This document shows, in pieces, positions 27,470 to 36,410 of a stretch of DNA of 64,000 bases. The notes below the pieces were generated by a model. That model was not told where the DNA came from. It saw nothing but the letters and a program-made list of their open reading frames with translations, and did no database searches. Positions within the stretch are counted from its first letter, which is position 1. The number at the start of each line of letters is the position of its first letter. Source of the DNA: Pseudomonadota bacterium (GTDB taxonomy: Bacteria; Pseudomonadota; Alphaproteobacteria; Rhizobiales; Hyphomicrobiaceae); contig JAEZRM010000028.1 in assembly GCA_023412805.1 (NCBI GenBank), positions 62,001 through 126,000 of the forward strand, given 5' to 3'. A program made the translations under genes and the position numbers.

Positions 27470-29680
27470 CTAATCGTCGCCGGCAGCAGGGACGTTTTCC
27501 GGGGCGGCGACCTCCAATAGGTCCGGCGATGGTTTCCGCTCGGCTGGCCGTGAGCGCAGCGGCGTGCGTGGGCGCTCTGGAGGCTGGCTGCGCTGTTCCA
27601 GAGTCCAAAGGCGGCGGCCGTGCAGACCCGCGACCGTCGTGACGGCTATTTCCGCGCCCCGCAAGCGTATGGCGTGGGCACCTGCGTGCCGCAGCGCGTT
27701 GGCATCGATCACGAGCGCGGCCGGAGTGCACTCCTTGGGCCGTGTATGCCGCCGAACGAGTATGGCGGCGCGCGCGCAGTCATCGCGGAGCGCTGAAGCG
27801 TGGCGCGGAACGGCCAGCCGGCGCCCCTTCACGTCCGCGACGCAGCCACTGGCATCGCATTTGAAGAGCGACGTGGATTGCGTCGTGTCGGCAACGCTTG
27901 TCGGAGGGCGACCGTCACCGTCCCGTTCGAGCCAGCGGCCAAGATCGAACTGGTCCGAGCGGCCGGCGAGCGCTGACAGGCGGCCATCCTCGCCGCGTGC
28001 TGCGACGAGCGTACCCGATCGACTGATGAGAATATCCGGCCGCGGCGCGAATGGGGCGAGCGCAAGGCCCACAGCGATCACGGCGAGCCCCCAGATACGC
28101 AGCCGCGTGCGCCATAGTAGCAGCCACGCACCGCCCACGACGATGAGCGCGAAACTCGCGGTCGGAATGGCCCCGACGCGGATCACGGAACCCGGCAGCG
28201 CTGCAACCCACGTTGCGACCACGCTCATGAAGGAAATGCCGAGGCCCATGAGATGGAGCGGCACGGCTTCGAGGCCGAGCGGCAGCGCCAGCAGCGTCGC
28301 GAGCGCCGCCGGCATGATCAGGAGATTGACGGCCGGGACGGCAAGGAGGTTCGCCAGCATCGAGTACTGCTGGCTCTGGTGGAAATGGTAGATGCCGAAG
28401 GGCGCGACCGCGAGGCTCGCCAATAGTGTCGAAGCAATGATGCCGCTCAAGAAGATCAGCGGCGCGCGCCAGAGCCCGCTGGAGCGCGGTCCCCGCTCAG
28501 GATCGCCTCGATCTCGCCAGGCCTCGTAGCCGGCGACAAGCGCGACGACTGCGGCGAAGGACATCTGGAAGCCCACATCGATCAGGCTTTCCGGCATCAC
28601 GATCAGCATGGCGAGGGCTGCCAGCGCGACATTGCGCAGCGCCAGCGCCGGGCGGTCGAGCAGGATGGCGATGAACATGATGAGCACCATCAGGAACGAG
28701 CGCACGGCCGGTGGCGATGCGCCCGAGATGGCGAGATAGCCGAGCGCGCCGATGGCGCCTGCCACGGCAGCCCACTTGCGGATGTCATAGCGCAGCGCGA
28801 TCGCCGGAATGAGCGCCAGCAAGAAACGCGCCGTGAAGAACATGGCTCCCGCCATGATCGCCATGTGCAGGCCGGAGATGGAAAGTATGTGGATCAGGCC
28901 GGAGTCGCGATAGGCGGCGTTGGTCGTTGTGCTGATGCCGCCGCGCTCACCCGTAATGAGGGCGACGGCGATCGCGCCCCGTTCGTCAGGGAGGATTGCC
29001 ATGATGCGCTGGGCAATCGTCTGACGGAGCCGGTTGAAGGCCGCGCGGGCTCTGAGATCCCATGGCATCGGCGCATCGATCGTTGCGCGCTCGGGCGTGG
29101 AAAGCGTGTATCCGACACCGCCGAGGCCGAGGAACCAAGCCTGTCGCGAGAAATCATAGCCCCCGGGCAGCGATGGCGCCGCCGGCGGCGAGAGCATGAC
29201 GCGCAGGCGCACGGCATCACCGGCTTTGAGTGAGCCATCTGCCGTGAGCGTGCGCGCGCGAATGCGTGTCGGCAACTGTTTGGCCTCAAGGCCGGCGATG
29301 TCGTGGACGCGAATGGTGAGGCGCTCGCCGCGTTCCTCGCGTGGTTCGACGAGTTCGATCCAGCCTGTCACGACATGCGCGGTGCGGTCGTTGGCGATCA
29401 CCGGTGCGGCGACGAAATGCGCCCGCCCCTGTGCGAGAGCAAAGCCTAAAACGATTGCGAAGATCGCGCCGCCGGCAACGGCCGCAATGCTTCCCTCGCG
29501 CCAGCGCCAGTGGATGATCGCGGCCATTGCGAGTGCGCCTGCGGCGGCGAGCGGGGCCGGCTCGAAGGTCAACGCGAAGTAGGCCGCAATGCCACAGCCG
29601 AGCAGCACCGGTGCCCAGAGGAACCAGCGGTCCTGCTCGCGTTCGAGTGCACTCAATGCTGCGGCGAAGAGCTGCCCCAT
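27470..29680 (-). CDS. comEC: ComEC/Rec2 family DNA-uptake channel protein
   Basis: A 736-residue polytopic protein of the ComEC/Rec2 family, which forms the inner-membrane channel for single-stranded DNA in natural transformation. An N-terminal membrane and soluble segment (about 1-210, DUF4131-like) leads into the competence domain, with ALITGERGGIS and SGLHMAIMAG (about 250-280) as clear family motifs, and many membrane segments to about 550. The C-terminal region lacks the HxHxDH metal site of the beta-lactamase-like domain seen in Gram-positive ComEC. A GTG at 29701 is possible, but ATG 29680 is preferred. Whether the strain is competent is unknown. Confidence 0.88.
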   Translation of the reverse strand: MGQLFAAALSALEREQDRWFLWAPVLLGCGIAAYFALTFEPAPLAAAGALAMAAIIHWRWREGSIAAVAGGAIFAIVLGFALAQGRAHFVAAPVIANDRTAHVVTGWIELVEPREERGERLTIRVHDIAGLEAKQLPTRIRARTLTADGSLKAGDAVRLRVMLSPPAAPSLPGGYDFSRQAWFLGLGGVGYTLSTPERATIDAPMPWDLRARAAFNRLRQTIAQRIMAILPDERGAIAVALITGERGGISTTTNAAYRDSGLIHILSISGLHMAIMAGAMFFTARFLLALIPAIALRYDIRKWAAVAGAIGALGYLAISGASPPAVRSFLMVLIMFIAILLDRPALALRNVALAALAMLIVMPESLIDVGFQMSFAAVVALVAGYEAWRDRGDPERGPRSSGLWRAPLIFLSGIIASTLLASLAVAPFGIYHFHQSQQYSMLANLLAVPAVNLLIMPAALATLLALPLGLEAVPLHLMGLGISFMSVVATWVAALPGSVIRVGAIPTASFALIVVGGAWLLLWRTRLRIWGLAVIAVGLALAPFAPRPDILISRSGTLVAARGEDGRLSALAGRSDQFDLGRWLERDGDGRPPTSVADTTQSTSLFKCDASGCVADVKGRRLAVPRHASALRDDCARAAILVRRHTRPKECTPAALVIDANALRHAGAHAIRLRGAEIAVTTVAGLHGRRLWTLEQRSQPPERPRTPLRSRPAERKPSPDLLEVAAPENVPAAGDD

Positions 29681-29768
29681 GCCACCCCCGTCTCGGTCCA
29701 CGGTAGAGGCGCGTCGCGGGAAAGCAAGTCTTGGGGGCTGGTGCTGTGGAGGGCAGGCAAAAAAAGAA

Positions 29769-29791
29769 CCGCCGGAGTGATGCTCCGGCGG
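29769..29791 (-). terminator. Rho-independent terminator
   Basis: A perfect 8-base stem CCGCCGGA / TCCGGCGG with a seven-base loop. On the minus strand it is followed by TTC and then seven T residues, an ideal terminator for the small secreted-protein gene at 29824. Confidence 0.85.
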
Positions 29792-29823
29792 CGGGAAGGT
29801 TCGTTTTTGTTGTGACGGACAGC

Positions 29824-30141
29824 TTATTTTTTGGCCGGTGCAGCGGCCTTTTTAGATGGTGTCGACTTCAGGCGGCAATAGGCTTTGCGATCGACGCCGG
29901 CCTTGGTCTTCGTTGCCTTGATCCACGAGCAACCGGTGTTTGCGCCGCAGCCCTTCTCGTCGAGGCCCTGGCAGGCCGACGCCGCCTTCTTGGGGGCCTT
30001 TTTTGCCGCCGGGGCTTTGGTCTCGGCTTTGGGGGCCGCCTTAGGCTCTGCCTTCGGCGCCTGGGCGTACGCGGCCCCGCCGATCAATGCCAGCGACAGA
30101 GCCATCGCGCTCAGTCCGAGAACCCAATTATTCCTTTTCAC
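29824..30141 (-). CDS. Small secreted lysine/alanine-rich protein
   Basis: A 105-residue protein with a signal peptide ending at AYAQ (about residue 27), then an alanine/lysine/proline-rich stretch (28-55), then a compact region with four cysteines (ACQGLDEKGCGANTGCSWIK...AYCRLK) that likely forms two disulfides, and a basic tail. I do not recognise the family. It is monocistronic, with its own terminator, and the basic low-complexity regions suggest contact with the cell envelope or nucleic acid, which is speculative. Confidence 0.7.
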   Translation of the reverse strand: MKRNNWVLGLSAMALSLALIGGAAYAQAPKAEPKAAPKAETKAPAAKKAPKKAASACQGLDEKGCGANTGCSWIKATKTKAGVDRKAYCRLKSTPSKKAAAPAKK

Positions 30142-30222
30142 GGCAGTCGCTCCCTAGTTGATGCCGTGCGCAATATATCACCGCGCAGGGCGCTAAAGTA
30201 CTGATTTATGGTGAACATCCAT

Positions 30223-30834
30223 TCAGTTGGATCGTCTCTCGACACTGTTGGCCCATTCCAGTGCCTGTTCGAGGCGATCGTCTCCCCAGAAGAGTTCGCC
30301 ATCCTCCGCGATGAATGTCGGCGCCCCGAAGATGCCTTTTTCGGCAGCAGCTTCCGATCGCGAGCGAAGAGCCGATTTCACCACGTCGGAGCCGGCGCGC
30401 GCCAGCACCAGATCCGGATCATGCCCTACGCCGGCAATCGCGGGCGCGAGCGAATCCGATGCGGCAATATTTGCCCGTCCGGCAAACTCGGCGTCGAAAA
30501 CAGCGCGCGTGTAAGCGCCGATCCAGCCTTCTTGCTCTGCGATCATGCCAACCCGGGCTGCCAGGAGACTGTGAGCTGGAAACGGCTCCGGCACGTGAAA
30601 AGCAAGGCCGCGCGCGCTCGCGATCCGTGCGATATCCCGCGCCATGTACCGACCCTTTGCCGGGTTGAGCACGAAGGGCGACGTGTCGAGGCCTTGGGAC
30701 TTGAAAATGGGTCCGAGAAGAAAAGGCCGGTAGGCGATTTCGACCCCGGCCACATCGGCAAGGGCCTCGATGCGCATGGCGGAAAGGTACGAGTAGGTCG
30801 AGGCGAAATCGTACCAGAACTCAAGCTTCGGCAT
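30223..30834 (-). CDS. 2-hydroxychromene-2-carboxylate isomerase family protein
   Basis: A 203-residue DsbA-like, glutathione-S-transferase kappa-type protein. The N-terminal MPKLEFWYDFASTYSYLSA is the signature of 2-hydroxychromene-2-carboxylate isomerases of naphthalene breakdown; the serine following the aspartate-phenylalanine region is in the place of the redox cysteine. FGAPTFIAEDGELFWGDDRLEQ matches the C-terminal thioredoxin-fold segment. No aromatic pathway genes surround it, so another glutathione-linked substrate is likely. Start taken as ATG 30834, not the longer frame to 30903. Confidence 0.88.
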   Translation of the reverse strand: MPKLEFWYDFASTYSYLSAMRIEALADVAGVEIAYRPFLLGPIFKSQGLDTSPFVLNPAKGRYMARDIARIASARGLAFHVPEPFPAHSLLAARVGMIAEQEGWIGAYTRAVFDAEFAGRANIAASDSLAPAIAGVGHDPDLVLARAGSDVVKSALRSRSEAAAEKGIFGAPTFIAEDGELFWGDDRLEQALEWANSVERRSN

Positions 30835-30928
30835 GATGGTCCCGCGTTCAGTATCCTGCGCGTACGGATTATGCTCTGTAATTGGCCCAAGGGCACTGGG
30901 CAATCGTCAGCCTTCACACATCTCCCGG

Positions 30929-30957
30929 TTGCCCTCTCGGCGGGCATCGCGCTATAA
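30929..30957 (+). promoter_or_regulatory. Candidate sigma70 promoter of trcR
   Basis: TTGCCC (30929-30934) and CTATAA (30952-30957) with a 17-base spacer, 93 bases ahead of the trcR ATG. The spacing is ideal and each box differs from consensus by one or two bases. No CtrA-type site was evident by eye. Confidence 0.45.
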
Positions 30958-31050
30958 GCACGCCTGACCCCCTTCATTACCCTCAAAGACCACGGCTGCT
31001 CGACGCTATCGGGCACGCCCCAAGAGCCCATTACCTGGAAAGCGCCCCCT

Positions 31051-31800
31051 ATGAGCAACCGCAAACCGCTGATGCCCAAAGCAACAGCCGTCTGGCTGGT
31101 GGAAAACACCTCGCTGAGCTTCGATCAGATCGCGGAGTTCTGCGGCCTCCACCATCTCGAGGTCAAGGGCATTGCCGATGGTGACGTCGCGCAGGGCATC
31201 AAGGGCATGGATCCGATTGCGTCCGGCCAGCTCAGCCGCGAGGAGATCAAGCGCGGCGAGGAAGATGCCGATTATCGCCTGAGGCTACAGGAATCGAAGG
31301 TCGAGATCCCGCCGGTCAAGACCAAGCGCGGCCCGCGCTACACGCCCGTCTCACGCCGGCAGGACCGCCCCAACGCGGTCATGTGGCTGCTGCGCAATCA
31401 TCCCGAGCTCAAGGACAGCCAGATCATCCGCCTCGTCGGCACGACCAAGCCGACGATCGCGGCCATCCGCGAGCGCACGCACTGGAATGCGCAGAACCTC
31501 ACGCCGCAGGATCCGGTGACGCTCGGCCTCTGCTCGCAGATCGATCTCGACGCTGAAGTGGCGAAGGCTGCAAAGCGCGCGCCTCAGGTCGCTGCGGCCG
31601 GCGCGCCAGTCGAGCCCAAAGCCGGCACACTGCTTCCGACATCCGAGACCGTACCCGGCCTCGGTCCGCAGCCTGATGTGAGCTTCCCAGAGCCCGCAGC
31701 GGAAGAGCCCGCTGAATCCGAGGAAGCCGAGGCGTCGCGCGTGTTCGCCCGCCTTCAGGAGCTCGGGACCGGCGAGAGCAAGGACGAAGAAGAGAGCTGA
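31051..31800 (+). CDS. trcR: Cell-cycle transcriptional regulator TrcR (DUF1013)
   Basis: A 249-residue DUF1013 protein, the TrcR family of alphaproteobacteria, reported to bind DNA with RNA polymerase and to influence cell-cycle genes. It contains two helix-turn-helix-like blocks: TAVWLVENTSLSFDQIAEFCGLHHLEVKGIADG (about 11-43) and a second NAVMWLLRNHPELKDSQIIRLVGTTKPTIAAIRE (about 107-140). The last 70 residues are acidic and alanine/proline-rich, probably disordered. The gene stands alone, with a promoter and a strong terminator. Confidence 0.9.
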   Translation: MSNRKPLMPKATAVWLVENTSLSFDQIAEFCGLHHLEVKGIADGDVAQGIKGMDPIASGQLSREEIKRGEEDADYRLRLQESKVEIPPVKTKRGPRYTPVSRRQDRPNAVMWLLRNHPELKDSQIIRLVGTTKPTIAAIRERTHWNAQNLTPQDPVTLGLCSQIDLDAEVAKAAKRAPQVAAAGAPVEPKAGTLLPTSETVPGLGPQPDVSFPEPAAEEPAESEEAEASRVFARLQELGTGESKDEEES

Positions 31801-31851
31801 GCGCCGGGGCGTTTCAGTCGTCCCGCGTTCGCAATGAGCTATCGAAATTGT

Positions 31852-31883
31852 GTGATGCCCTCGGTCCAAACCGAGGGCATCAC
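31852..31883. terminator. Bidirectional terminator between trcR and the hydrolase
   Basis: A perfect 14-base-pair stem, GTGATGCCCTCGGT and ACCGAGGGCATCAC, with a four-base CCAA loop between two convergent genes. The T run is weak on the plus side (TGTTTCT) and on the minus side (ATTT). Confidence 0.8.
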
Positions 31884-31899
31884 TGTTTCTGCAGTAGGC

Positions 31900-32664
31900 T
31901 CACTTCGACGCCGTCTTAGCCGCATCGTCGATCACATCGGCGACGACCTTCGCCTGCGTCATGAACACCGCGTGGCTTGCGGCGACTTCAGTGGTCTTCG
32001 CATTGATGCGCTTTGCCATGTGGCGCAGCATGCGAAGGTCGAAGGCTTTGTCGTCGATTGCGATCACGGCCCAGCTCGGCTTGATCCGCCAGGCGGCGTG
32101 CTGGAGCTTGCTCTCGAAGGCCGACATGTTGATGGGCACCTGCGAGTCGCGCAGGAAGGCCGCGTCGGCATCGCTCGCGTCGGCGGCAAAGCCGATCTTG
32201 AAGTTCTCCGGCTTCAGGAAGCCGAAGCCATCTCCATGCGTGTCGATCACGAATTCGGGTGGGCCCGAGAAGCCGGCATACTGCTGCGCGGTCGTCTCCC
32301 CGGCATCAGGTGAGAGCGCCGAGACGTAGACGAGGCCTGCGACCTTGGGATGGACACCCGCTTCGGTGATGACCGTGCCGCCCCAGCTATGACCGACGAG
32401 GATTGCTGGACCGCCCTGCCGGTCCAGAGCCCGCTTGGTGGCGGCAACGTCGTCGGCGAGTGAGGTAAGTGGGTTTTGGACGATCGTGACGCTGTAGCCG
32501 CGCTTTATGAGGTCGTCGTAGACACCACGCCATCCCGATCCATCTGCGAATGCGCCATGAACGAGCACGACGTTCTTGATAGGAGCAGCGTGTGCGGGTA
32601 CGGCCGCCGCGAAGGCGAGAACAAGACTGCTGGCAAGCAAGAGAGAATATGAAGTCAATCCCAT
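31900..32664 (-). CDS. Secreted alpha/beta hydrolase
   Basis: A 254-residue alpha/beta-hydrolase with an N-terminal signal peptide ending at AHAA (about residue 27). The nucleophile elbow is GHSWGG with S93; the oxyanion region VHGAFADGSGW and the late histidine in ASHAVFM complete the triad pattern. It resembles the plant methyl-esterase-like group of AB_hydrolase_6. Two ATGs are close together: 32670 and 32664; AAGGAG is only one base before the first and seven before the second, so I chose 32664. Substrate unknown. Confidence 0.85.
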   Translation of the reverse strand: MGLTSYSLLLASSLVLAFAAAVPAHAAPIKNVVLVHGAFADGSGWRGVYDDLIKRGYSVTIVQNPLTSLADDVAATKRALDRQGGPAILVGHSWGGTVITEAGVHPKVAGLVYVSALSPDAGETTAQQYAGFSGPPEFVIDTHGDGFGFLKPENFKIGFAADASDADAAFLRDSQVPINMSAFESKLQHAAWRIKPSWAVIAIDDKAFDLRMLRHMAKRINAKTTEVAASHAVFMTQAKVVADVIDDAAKTASK

Positions 32665-32963
32665 GATCATGCTCCTTTTGTCGAGCCGACCGGGATGGAG
32701 CAGCACACAGCGGCCAGATGCAATCGACCGCGCAGTGACGCGAGGCCGACGACTTCCGGGGCGGTGTGCCGACCCCGACTGGATCAGCTCGATGCTGTTG
32801 TTGACGGAGCGAAATGTAGCTGGAAGCGCGTGAAAGGTGCTCTCTAAGCGCGGGGCAACTTCGGTCACCTGCAATCAGAGCTCACCAAATGAGATATTCC
32901 GCATTCCGCAGATGAGGAGAAAAGTGAGAGAATCTTTCATTCACTTTCTGCTCGATCGCGCAC

Positions 32964-34268
32964 TCATACTTCCTCGATGCGGATCATCTGCGGCTTCTCG
33001 GCGACCTTGCCGTCAGCCTCGATATCATCGAGCGCCTTGCGGATGGCCGCTTCCGTCGTCTCGTGCGTGATGATCACGATATTGGCGAGCGTGCCCGGCG
33101 CCCCGCGCGGGCCCCGCTGCACGATGCTGTCGAGCGAGACGTCTTGCTCCGCCATGCGCTTCGTGATCGCCGCCATCACGCCCGGACGGTCGAAGGCCGA
33201 GAAGCGCACGTAGTAGTCGCCCTTGTGCTGACCGAGCGCCGCGCGCTTGTGTGGCTTCAGACGCGATGACGGCACGCCGAAAGGCGGCATCACGAAGCCC
33301 GCAGCAATATCTACGATGTCGCTCGCGATGGCTGAGGCGGTAGCGCGTGCGCCGGCACCCGGTCCGACGAGTAGAAGGCTGCCCGCGAAGTCCGCATCGA
33401 GCGAGACGGCATTGGTGACGCCAGACACGCCGGCGATGGCCGCTTCCACGGGGATCATGACCGGCGTGACGCGGCTTTCGATGCCGCTATCGGTGAGCGT
33501 CGCGACGCCGAGCAGCTTGATGCGATAGCCGAGCTCGTCCGCCGCATCGATGTCGGCGTCCGTGATCGTCTGGATGCCCTCGATGTGGATCTGGTCGAAA
33601 GCGACGCGCGTACCGAACACGAGGCTCGTCAGGAGCGTGAGCTTGTGCGCGGCGTCGAAGCCGCCGATGTCGAATGTCGGATCGGCTTCGGCGTAGCCCT
33701 TGGCTTGCGCTTCCCGCAGCACATCGGCGAAGGGCAGGCGCTCCTCCTGCATCTTGCTCAGGATGTAATTGCAGGTGCCGTTGAGGATGCCGGATACGCG
33801 GCGCACCTGGTTGCCGACCAGCGCCTCGCGCACGGTCTTGATCACCGGAATGCCGCCGGCGACGGCTGCCTCGAAATTCAGCGCTACGCTGTGCTTCTCG
33901 GCGAGCTGCGCAAGCTCGAAGCCGTGATGAGCGAGGAGCGCCTTGTTGGCGGTGACGACGTGCTTGCCGGCGGCCAGCGCCGCTTCCACCGCACGCTTCA
34001 CGACGCCGTCCTCGCCGCCGATCAGCTCAACGAAGCAGTCGATCGCCGGGTCTGTCGCCAGGGCCACGGGATCGTCCACCCAGCGGATGCCTTCGAGTGA
34101 CACGCCCCGGTCCTTCGTACGGTCGCGTGCCGATACGGCGACGACCTCGACTGGCCGGTGATGCTGGTCGGCGAGCTTGGTCCCATGCTCCTTGAGGAGC
34201 TGGATGAGGCCAGCACCGACAGTTCCGAGGCCGGCAACGCCGAGCTTGAGGGGATCACGTGTGGTCAT
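32964..34268 (-). CDS. hom: Homoserine dehydrogenase
   Basis: A 434-residue enzyme reducing aspartate semialdehyde to homoserine for threonine and methionine synthesis. The NAD(P)-binding LGVAGLGTVGAGLI is at residues 9-22, the central GILNGTCNYIL motif is the substrate region, and a C-terminal ACT domain (about 350-430, YYVRFSAFDRPGVMAAI) should sense threonine. It is not fused to aspartokinase. The frame runs on to 34454, but ATG 34268 gives the correct family N-terminus. Confidence 0.95.
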   Translation of the reverse strand: MTTRDPLKLGVAGLGTVGAGLIQLLKEHGTKLADQHHRPVEVVAVSARDRTKDRGVSLEGIRWVDDPVALATDPAIDCFVELIGGEDGVVKRAVEAALAAGKHVVTANKALLAHHGFELAQLAEKHSVALNFEAAVAGGIPVIKTVREALVGNQVRRVSGILNGTCNYILSKMQEERLPFADVLREAQAKGYAEADPTFDIGGFDAAHKLTLLTSLVFGTRVAFDQIHIEGIQTITDADIDAADELGYRIKLLGVATLTDSGIESRVTPVMIPVEAAIAGVSGVTNAVSLDADFAGSLLLVGPGAGARATASAIASDIVDIAAGFVMPPFGVPSSRLKPHKRAALGQHKGDYYVRFSAFDRPGVMAAITKRMAEQDVSLDSIVQRGPRGAPGTLANIVIITHETTEAAIRKALDDIEADGKVAEKPQMIRIEEV

Positions 34269-34417
34269 GGGGCATTCCGGCGCGTGGGTTGTGGTGGGTG
34301 ATTGTGGCTGCAGGCACAACTCGGGCGGTCCCCGGAGTGTCTGCGGCCGCGGTCTCTTAACACGCGAGGCTGCTGGGGTCGATGCAGTCCGGAGGTTGGG
34401 TCCGCGCCTGGGGAAGG

Positions 34418-34434
34418 CCCCCCCAAAAAAAAAA
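34418..34434. repeat. Homopolymer tract C7A10
   Basis: Seven C residues followed immediately by ten A residues, upstream of hom on the minus strand (there T10G7) and upstream of the small secreted gene on the plus strand. The tract is non-coding in my annotation. The 277-base gap around it otherwise shows nothing beyond expected promoters. Confidence 0.8.
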
Positions 34435-34545
34435 TCAACGGGGCTTTGAACCACTTTCGAGGTCGCAACGACAGACTAGGCAAGTGGCGGTTGTTCCCGC
34501 CGCCGGAAATCGCATCAACACACCACGCCCTGAGGAGAAGTCGTC

Positions 34546-34836
34546 ATGTCGATCAAGTCCACCATCATCAAGTCCGCCACCCTCGCCGCCCTCTCGCTCG
34601 CCGTCATCGGCGGCAGCGGCCTCGCCTCGTCCCAGGCCGAAGCCGGTCACAAGCACAAGCATTTCGGCAAGATCGGTGTCGGCATCATGCTCGGCGCGCC
34701 GATCGTCTACGGCGGCTATGGCTACGGCTATCACGGCTACCACGTTCGCCGCTGCGGCTGGCTGTATCGCAAGGCCGTGAACACCGGCAGCAAGTATTGG
34801 TGGAACCGCTTTCATCAGTGCCGCCACGACTGGTAA
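34546..34836 (+). CDS. Small secreted glycine/tyrosine/histidine-rich protein
   Basis: A 96-residue protein with a signal peptide ending near AEAG (about residue 33), then HKHKHFGK, a glycine/tyrosine/histidine-rich run (YGGYGYGYHGYH) and a short C-terminal part with two cysteines (RRCGW and HQCRHDW). Histidine clusters could bind metal. I do not recognise a named family, but small exported proteins of this composition are common in Hyphomicrobiales. It has its own downstream terminator. Confidence 0.7.
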   Translation: MSIKSTIIKSATLAALSLAVIGGSGLASSQAEAGHKHKHFGKIGVGIMLGAPIVYGGYGYGYHGYHVRRCGWLYRKAVNTGSKYWWNRFHQCRHDW

Positions 34837-34866
34837 GTCCTGCGGCTTCCCCCTGCTGATGAAAAG

Positions 34867-34895
34867 TCCCGATGCAGTCCCCCGCTGCATCGGGA
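34867..34895. terminator. Bidirectional Rho-independent terminator
   Basis: An 11-base-pair perfect stem TCCCGATGCAG / CTGCATCGGGA with a seven-base loop, followed on the plus strand by TCAACTTTTT and on the minus strand by CTTTTC. It separates the small secreted gene from the convergent transporter gene. Confidence 0.88.
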
Positions 34896-34903
34896 TCAAC
34901 TTT

Positions 34904-36298
34904 TTATGAGCGCCGCGTCTCCTTCACAGGCAGCATGAAGATGAGACCGCCGATGAGGAAAAGCGCCGTCGTGGCGATGCCCCACCGCTGACTACCCGTT
35001 GCCGTCGTCACGATGGCGATCATCAATGGCGCAGCAAACGCCGTCGCCTTCCCGGAGAAAGCGAAGAGGCCGAAGTACTGCGTCATGCGTTCGGGCGGCG
35101 CGAGGCGCGCGAGCAGGGATCGGCCGGCGGCCTGCACAGGGGCTGCCACAAGTCCGATGAGGATCGCGAAGAACAGGAAGATCTGCTCGCCCTGTGACGA
35201 GAACGCGCCCGAGCCCGGCGCTTTTTCCGCGATCGGCACGACGAAGAGCACGCTGCCCTTGTCGACGGAAAGAATGCCGAAGAAGCCGATCAGCAGGATC
35301 ACAATCGAGCCGACGATGACGGTCTTGGCACCTACGCGATCATCGAGCAGGCCGCCGATGACGGCGCCGATCGCGCCCGTACCGGCGAGAATGATGCCGA
35401 AGAGGCCGAGATCGAACGTGCGCCAGCCGAATACCGAGGCGCCATAGATGCCGCCGAAAACGAAGATCGCGGCGAGCCCGTCGGCGTAGAGCATCCGCGC
35501 GATGAGCATCCAGAGGATGTTGCGATCGTCCTTCGGTAGGTTGCGGACTGTTTTCCAGAGCGATTGGAGCGCGTCGCGGATCGGGCTCTCGGAGGCAGCT
35601 TTCAAGGGCTGCCGGTTATCCGGCACGAACAGGAAAAACGGGATGACGAACAGGATGAACCACGCCGCACACAGCGGCCCGACAAGACGGTCGCCCTCGC
35701 GGCTCACCTGATCGAGGCTCAGGATCGGATCCATGCCGAGCATGGTTTTCCCGCTCGACGGGTCCGTGACGATGAAGCCTGCCACAAGCGCGAGACTGAC
35801 GAGGCCGCCTGCATAGCCAAGACCCCAGGCAATGCCCGACAGCCGCCCGAGCTGATCCTTGCGCACGAGCGTCGGCATGATCGCGTTGTTGAAGACGGCG
35901 GCGAACTCGGCGCCAGCGAACGCCAGCGCGTAGCCCGCGAGCACGAGGAAGAACATCGGGCCCTGCAGTTTCGGCGTCGCGAACCAGAGCAGGCAAAGAC
36001 CGGTTACCAGCATGAGGCCGAAGAGCGCGATCCAGGGTTTGCGCCGGCCGCCGCTGTCCGCAACAGCGCCGAGCAATGGGCTGCCGATCGCCACGATCGC
36101 GCCGGCGAACGCTGCGGCATAGCCCCATGCGGCTTGACCCTGGCTCGGATCGGAGACGACGACGTTCGCAAAGTAGGGTGCGAACAGGAAGGTCTGTACG
36201 AGCGTGTAGAAGGGCTGGCCCGCCCAGTCGAACATCGCCCAGCCCGCGAGCGCGGATGGCGGCGCCGTGGTACCGGTCGCCGCAGCAGTGGTAGACAT
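34904..36298 (-). CDS. UMF1/ATG22-like MFS transporter
   Basis: A 464-residue protein with about 12 membrane segments of the UMF1 branch of the major facilitator superfamily, related to the vacuolar amino-acid effluxer Atg22. The early GWAMFDWAGQPFYTLVQTF is diagnostic for this branch, as is GAVADSGGRRKPWI for loop 2-3. The frame continues to 36337, but ATG 36298 is preferred. Substrate is unknown; an amino-acid or small-metabolite exporter is a reasonable guess. It lies 112 bases downstream of the glutamate dehydrogenase gene on the same strand. Confidence 0.85.
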   Translation of the reverse strand: MSTTAAATGTTAPPSALAGWAMFDWAGQPFYTLVQTFLFAPYFANVVVSDPSQGQAAWGYAAAFAGAIVAIGSPLLGAVADSGGRRKPWIALFGLMLVTGLCLLWFATPKLQGPMFFLVLAGYALAFAGAEFAAVFNNAIMPTLVRKDQLGRLSGIAWGLGYAGGLVSLALVAGFIVTDPSSGKTMLGMDPILSLDQVSREGDRLVGPLCAAWFILFVIPFFLFVPDNRQPLKAASESPIRDALQSLWKTVRNLPKDDRNILWMLIARMLYADGLAAIFVFGGIYGASVFGWRTFDLGLFGIILAGTGAIGAVIGGLLDDRVGAKTVIVGSIVILLIGFFGILSVDKGSVLFVVPIAEKAPGSGAFSSQGEQIFLFFAILIGLVAAPVQAAGRSLLARLAPPERMTQYFGLFAFSGKATAFAAPLMIAIVTTATGSQRWGIATTALFLIGGLIFMLPVKETRRS

Positions 36299-36410
36299 GC
36301 CTGTGTTCCCCGCGGAGGCGCCGCCCCCTGCGGGCATCCAAGGTCACAGGATGCCTGCCAGAGGCCGCAAGCTCAAGCCCTGAACCTGACGTGCGGCACT
36401 CCCAAAAGGC

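Noticed and set aside
27470..29680. comEC considered as evidence for a complete competence system
   Set aside because: No other com or type IV pilus gene is in the window and the C-terminal lactamase-like metal site is missing, so competence cannot be claimed.
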